Of a DNA stretch of 12,812 nt, positions 12,133-12,812 are shown piece by piece. The DNA is from Caldora sp. SIO3E6. GTDB taxonomy: Bacteria; Cyanobacteriota; Cyanobacteriia; Cyanobacteriales; Coleofasciculaceae. The first letter of the stretch is position 1, and every line of letters starts with the position of its first letter. Position numbers and translations under genes: made by a program. Location: positions 1-12,812 of the forward strand of contig JAAHHL010000101.1 of assembly GCA_010672185.1 (NCBI GenBank), read 5' to 3'. The notes under the pieces were generated by a model. It made no database searches. It was not told the DNA's origin and saw only the letters and a list, made by a program, of their open reading frames with translations.

Positions 12133-12557
12133 AAATAGTCCGTTAAGAATACAGGGTTTTCACGAATTCCAACATCAACACTCTTCCAATATTTGTTACT
12201 TCTTGATTTGTACTTTGTACTAATTAAAAATAACTAAGCGTCGCTTTTTGTAAGTAGTGTAAACATGTGAGACATTTGTGAGTCAATGAGATGCACAACA
12301 GGCTAAATCATGCGCAACAGCACTCTTTGCTAACTTGTCCAAATAGAGGCACAGCAGCTGACTACTGTTGGAAGCGACTTAGATAACAGTTCTGAAGTTG
12401 AGGCACCACACCCTGACGAGTTCCAATTACCCTGGCATTTACAATTTGGAACAATTTCTAGTTTTGCAGATGAATGTAGTTGGATGCAATTGATAACTGC
12501 TATATTGTTTCGAGGTTTATTATGTTGGATTTGCTAAGCTAAAAGGCATTTAAATTG

Positions 12558-12605
12558 ATTAGTCCTAATCTCCGCATCCGGTGCGTCCAGTGCGTCAGGA
12601 CTAAT
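12558..12605. repeat. Inverted repeat ATTAGTCCT / AGGACTAAT
   Basis: Perfect 9-bp arms (12558-12566 and 12597-12605) enclose a 30-bp, more GC-rich centre that contains GTGCGTC twice. The loop is too long and there is no T-run, so it is not a typical terminator. It may be a small interspersed repeat. Confidence 0.55.
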
Positions 12606-12731
12606 GACAATTTTTCATGCATAACAGCTTATGTCTGGTGGTAGCTTGCAACATGACAGAAGCTTTAACACCTTTGGCAGATAATGCCACCCTCCTATCA
12701 GCTTAGCTTACTCTAGCCGACATTCCGCACT

Positions 12732-12748
12732 CTAGTTGGCACAACTAG
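12732..12748. repeat. Short perfect hairpin CTAGTTG-GCA-CAACTAG
   Basis: A 7-bp perfect stem with a 3-base loop, followed by TATTTTCG. It could be a weak transcription terminator for a gene outside this window, or a protein-binding palindrome; nothing nearby decides between them. Confidence 0.4.
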
Positions 12749-12812
12749 TATTTTCGTAATATCCACGGGACAATTGGTAACATTTGATACATTACATACC
12801 GGTGAAAGAGGG

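Larger units (their letters stand above)
12133..12812. other. 680 bp without a convincing gene
   Basis: This lies upstream of the GGDEF/EAL gene, so its promoter should be in the first 200 bp, but no good pair of hexamers stands out. Visible structures are a doubled TTGTACT (12208-12221), an inverted repeat at 12558-12605 and a hairpin at 12732-12748. A start-less frame at 12334-12537 (+, 67 codons) and a 17-codon ATG frame at 12653 resemble nothing I recognise; they could be chance or decayed coding sequence. Confidence 0.6.

Noticed and set aside
12235..12250. Terminator-like AAGC GTC GCTT followed by T's
   Set aside because: The stem is only 4 bp and it lies upstream of the leftward gene with no rightward gene ending there.

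Overview
The window looks like accessory DNA from a filamentous cyanobacterium. The evidence is: HIP1 octamers (GCGATCGC at 2351, 2651, 2925, 4634, 5246, 8264 and 8621), several families of heptanucleotide tandem repeats, interspersed palindromes of cyanobacterial type, and proteins with cyanobacterial architectures (a NACHT/TPR signalling ATPase and an ethylene-receptor-like GGDEF/EAL protein). No rRNA, tRNA, CRISPR array or transposase gene is visible.

Layout. Bases 1 to about 95 are roughly 70% GC, unlike everything after them, and look foreign or chimeric. From about 97 to 2232 (+) runs phosphoenolpyruvate synthase, lacking its first ~85 residues. Bases 2233-3018 hold no gene: a heptamer array and then a ~300-bp unit present twice in tandem, each copy carrying a palindromic repeat. 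From 8469 down to 3019 (-) runs one 1816-residue gene: an N-terminal nucleoside phosphorylase/nucleosidase-like domain, a NACHT NTPase, a membrane hairpin and about 28 TPR units, many nearly identical in DNA. Divergent from it, across a 229-bp repeat-rich gap, is a compact higB-higA toxin-antitoxin pair (8699-9401, +). Bases 9402-9855 are packed with repeats, including two palindromes, a 166-bp fold-back element and a heptamer array that ends at the stop codon of the next gene. From 12132 down to 9856 (-) runs a membrane protein with a degenerate ethylene-receptor-like sensor, PAS, GGDEF and EAL domains. Bases 12133-12812 contain no convincing gene.

How the genes may work together. ppsA is central metabolism and the GGDEF/EAL protein is c-di-GMP signalling; neither is visibly linked to the rest. 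The middle is defence-like: the PNP-NACHT-TPR protein has the layout of an NLR-type sensor (effector, STAND switch, repeat sensor), and a type II toxin-antitoxin pair lies next to it. The most interesting signal is its TPR array. It is homogenised in blocks, with 102-bp and 201-bp tandem duplications, as expected for a recognition surface that changes by recombination. A defence role is inferred from architecture only; nothing here shows function directly.
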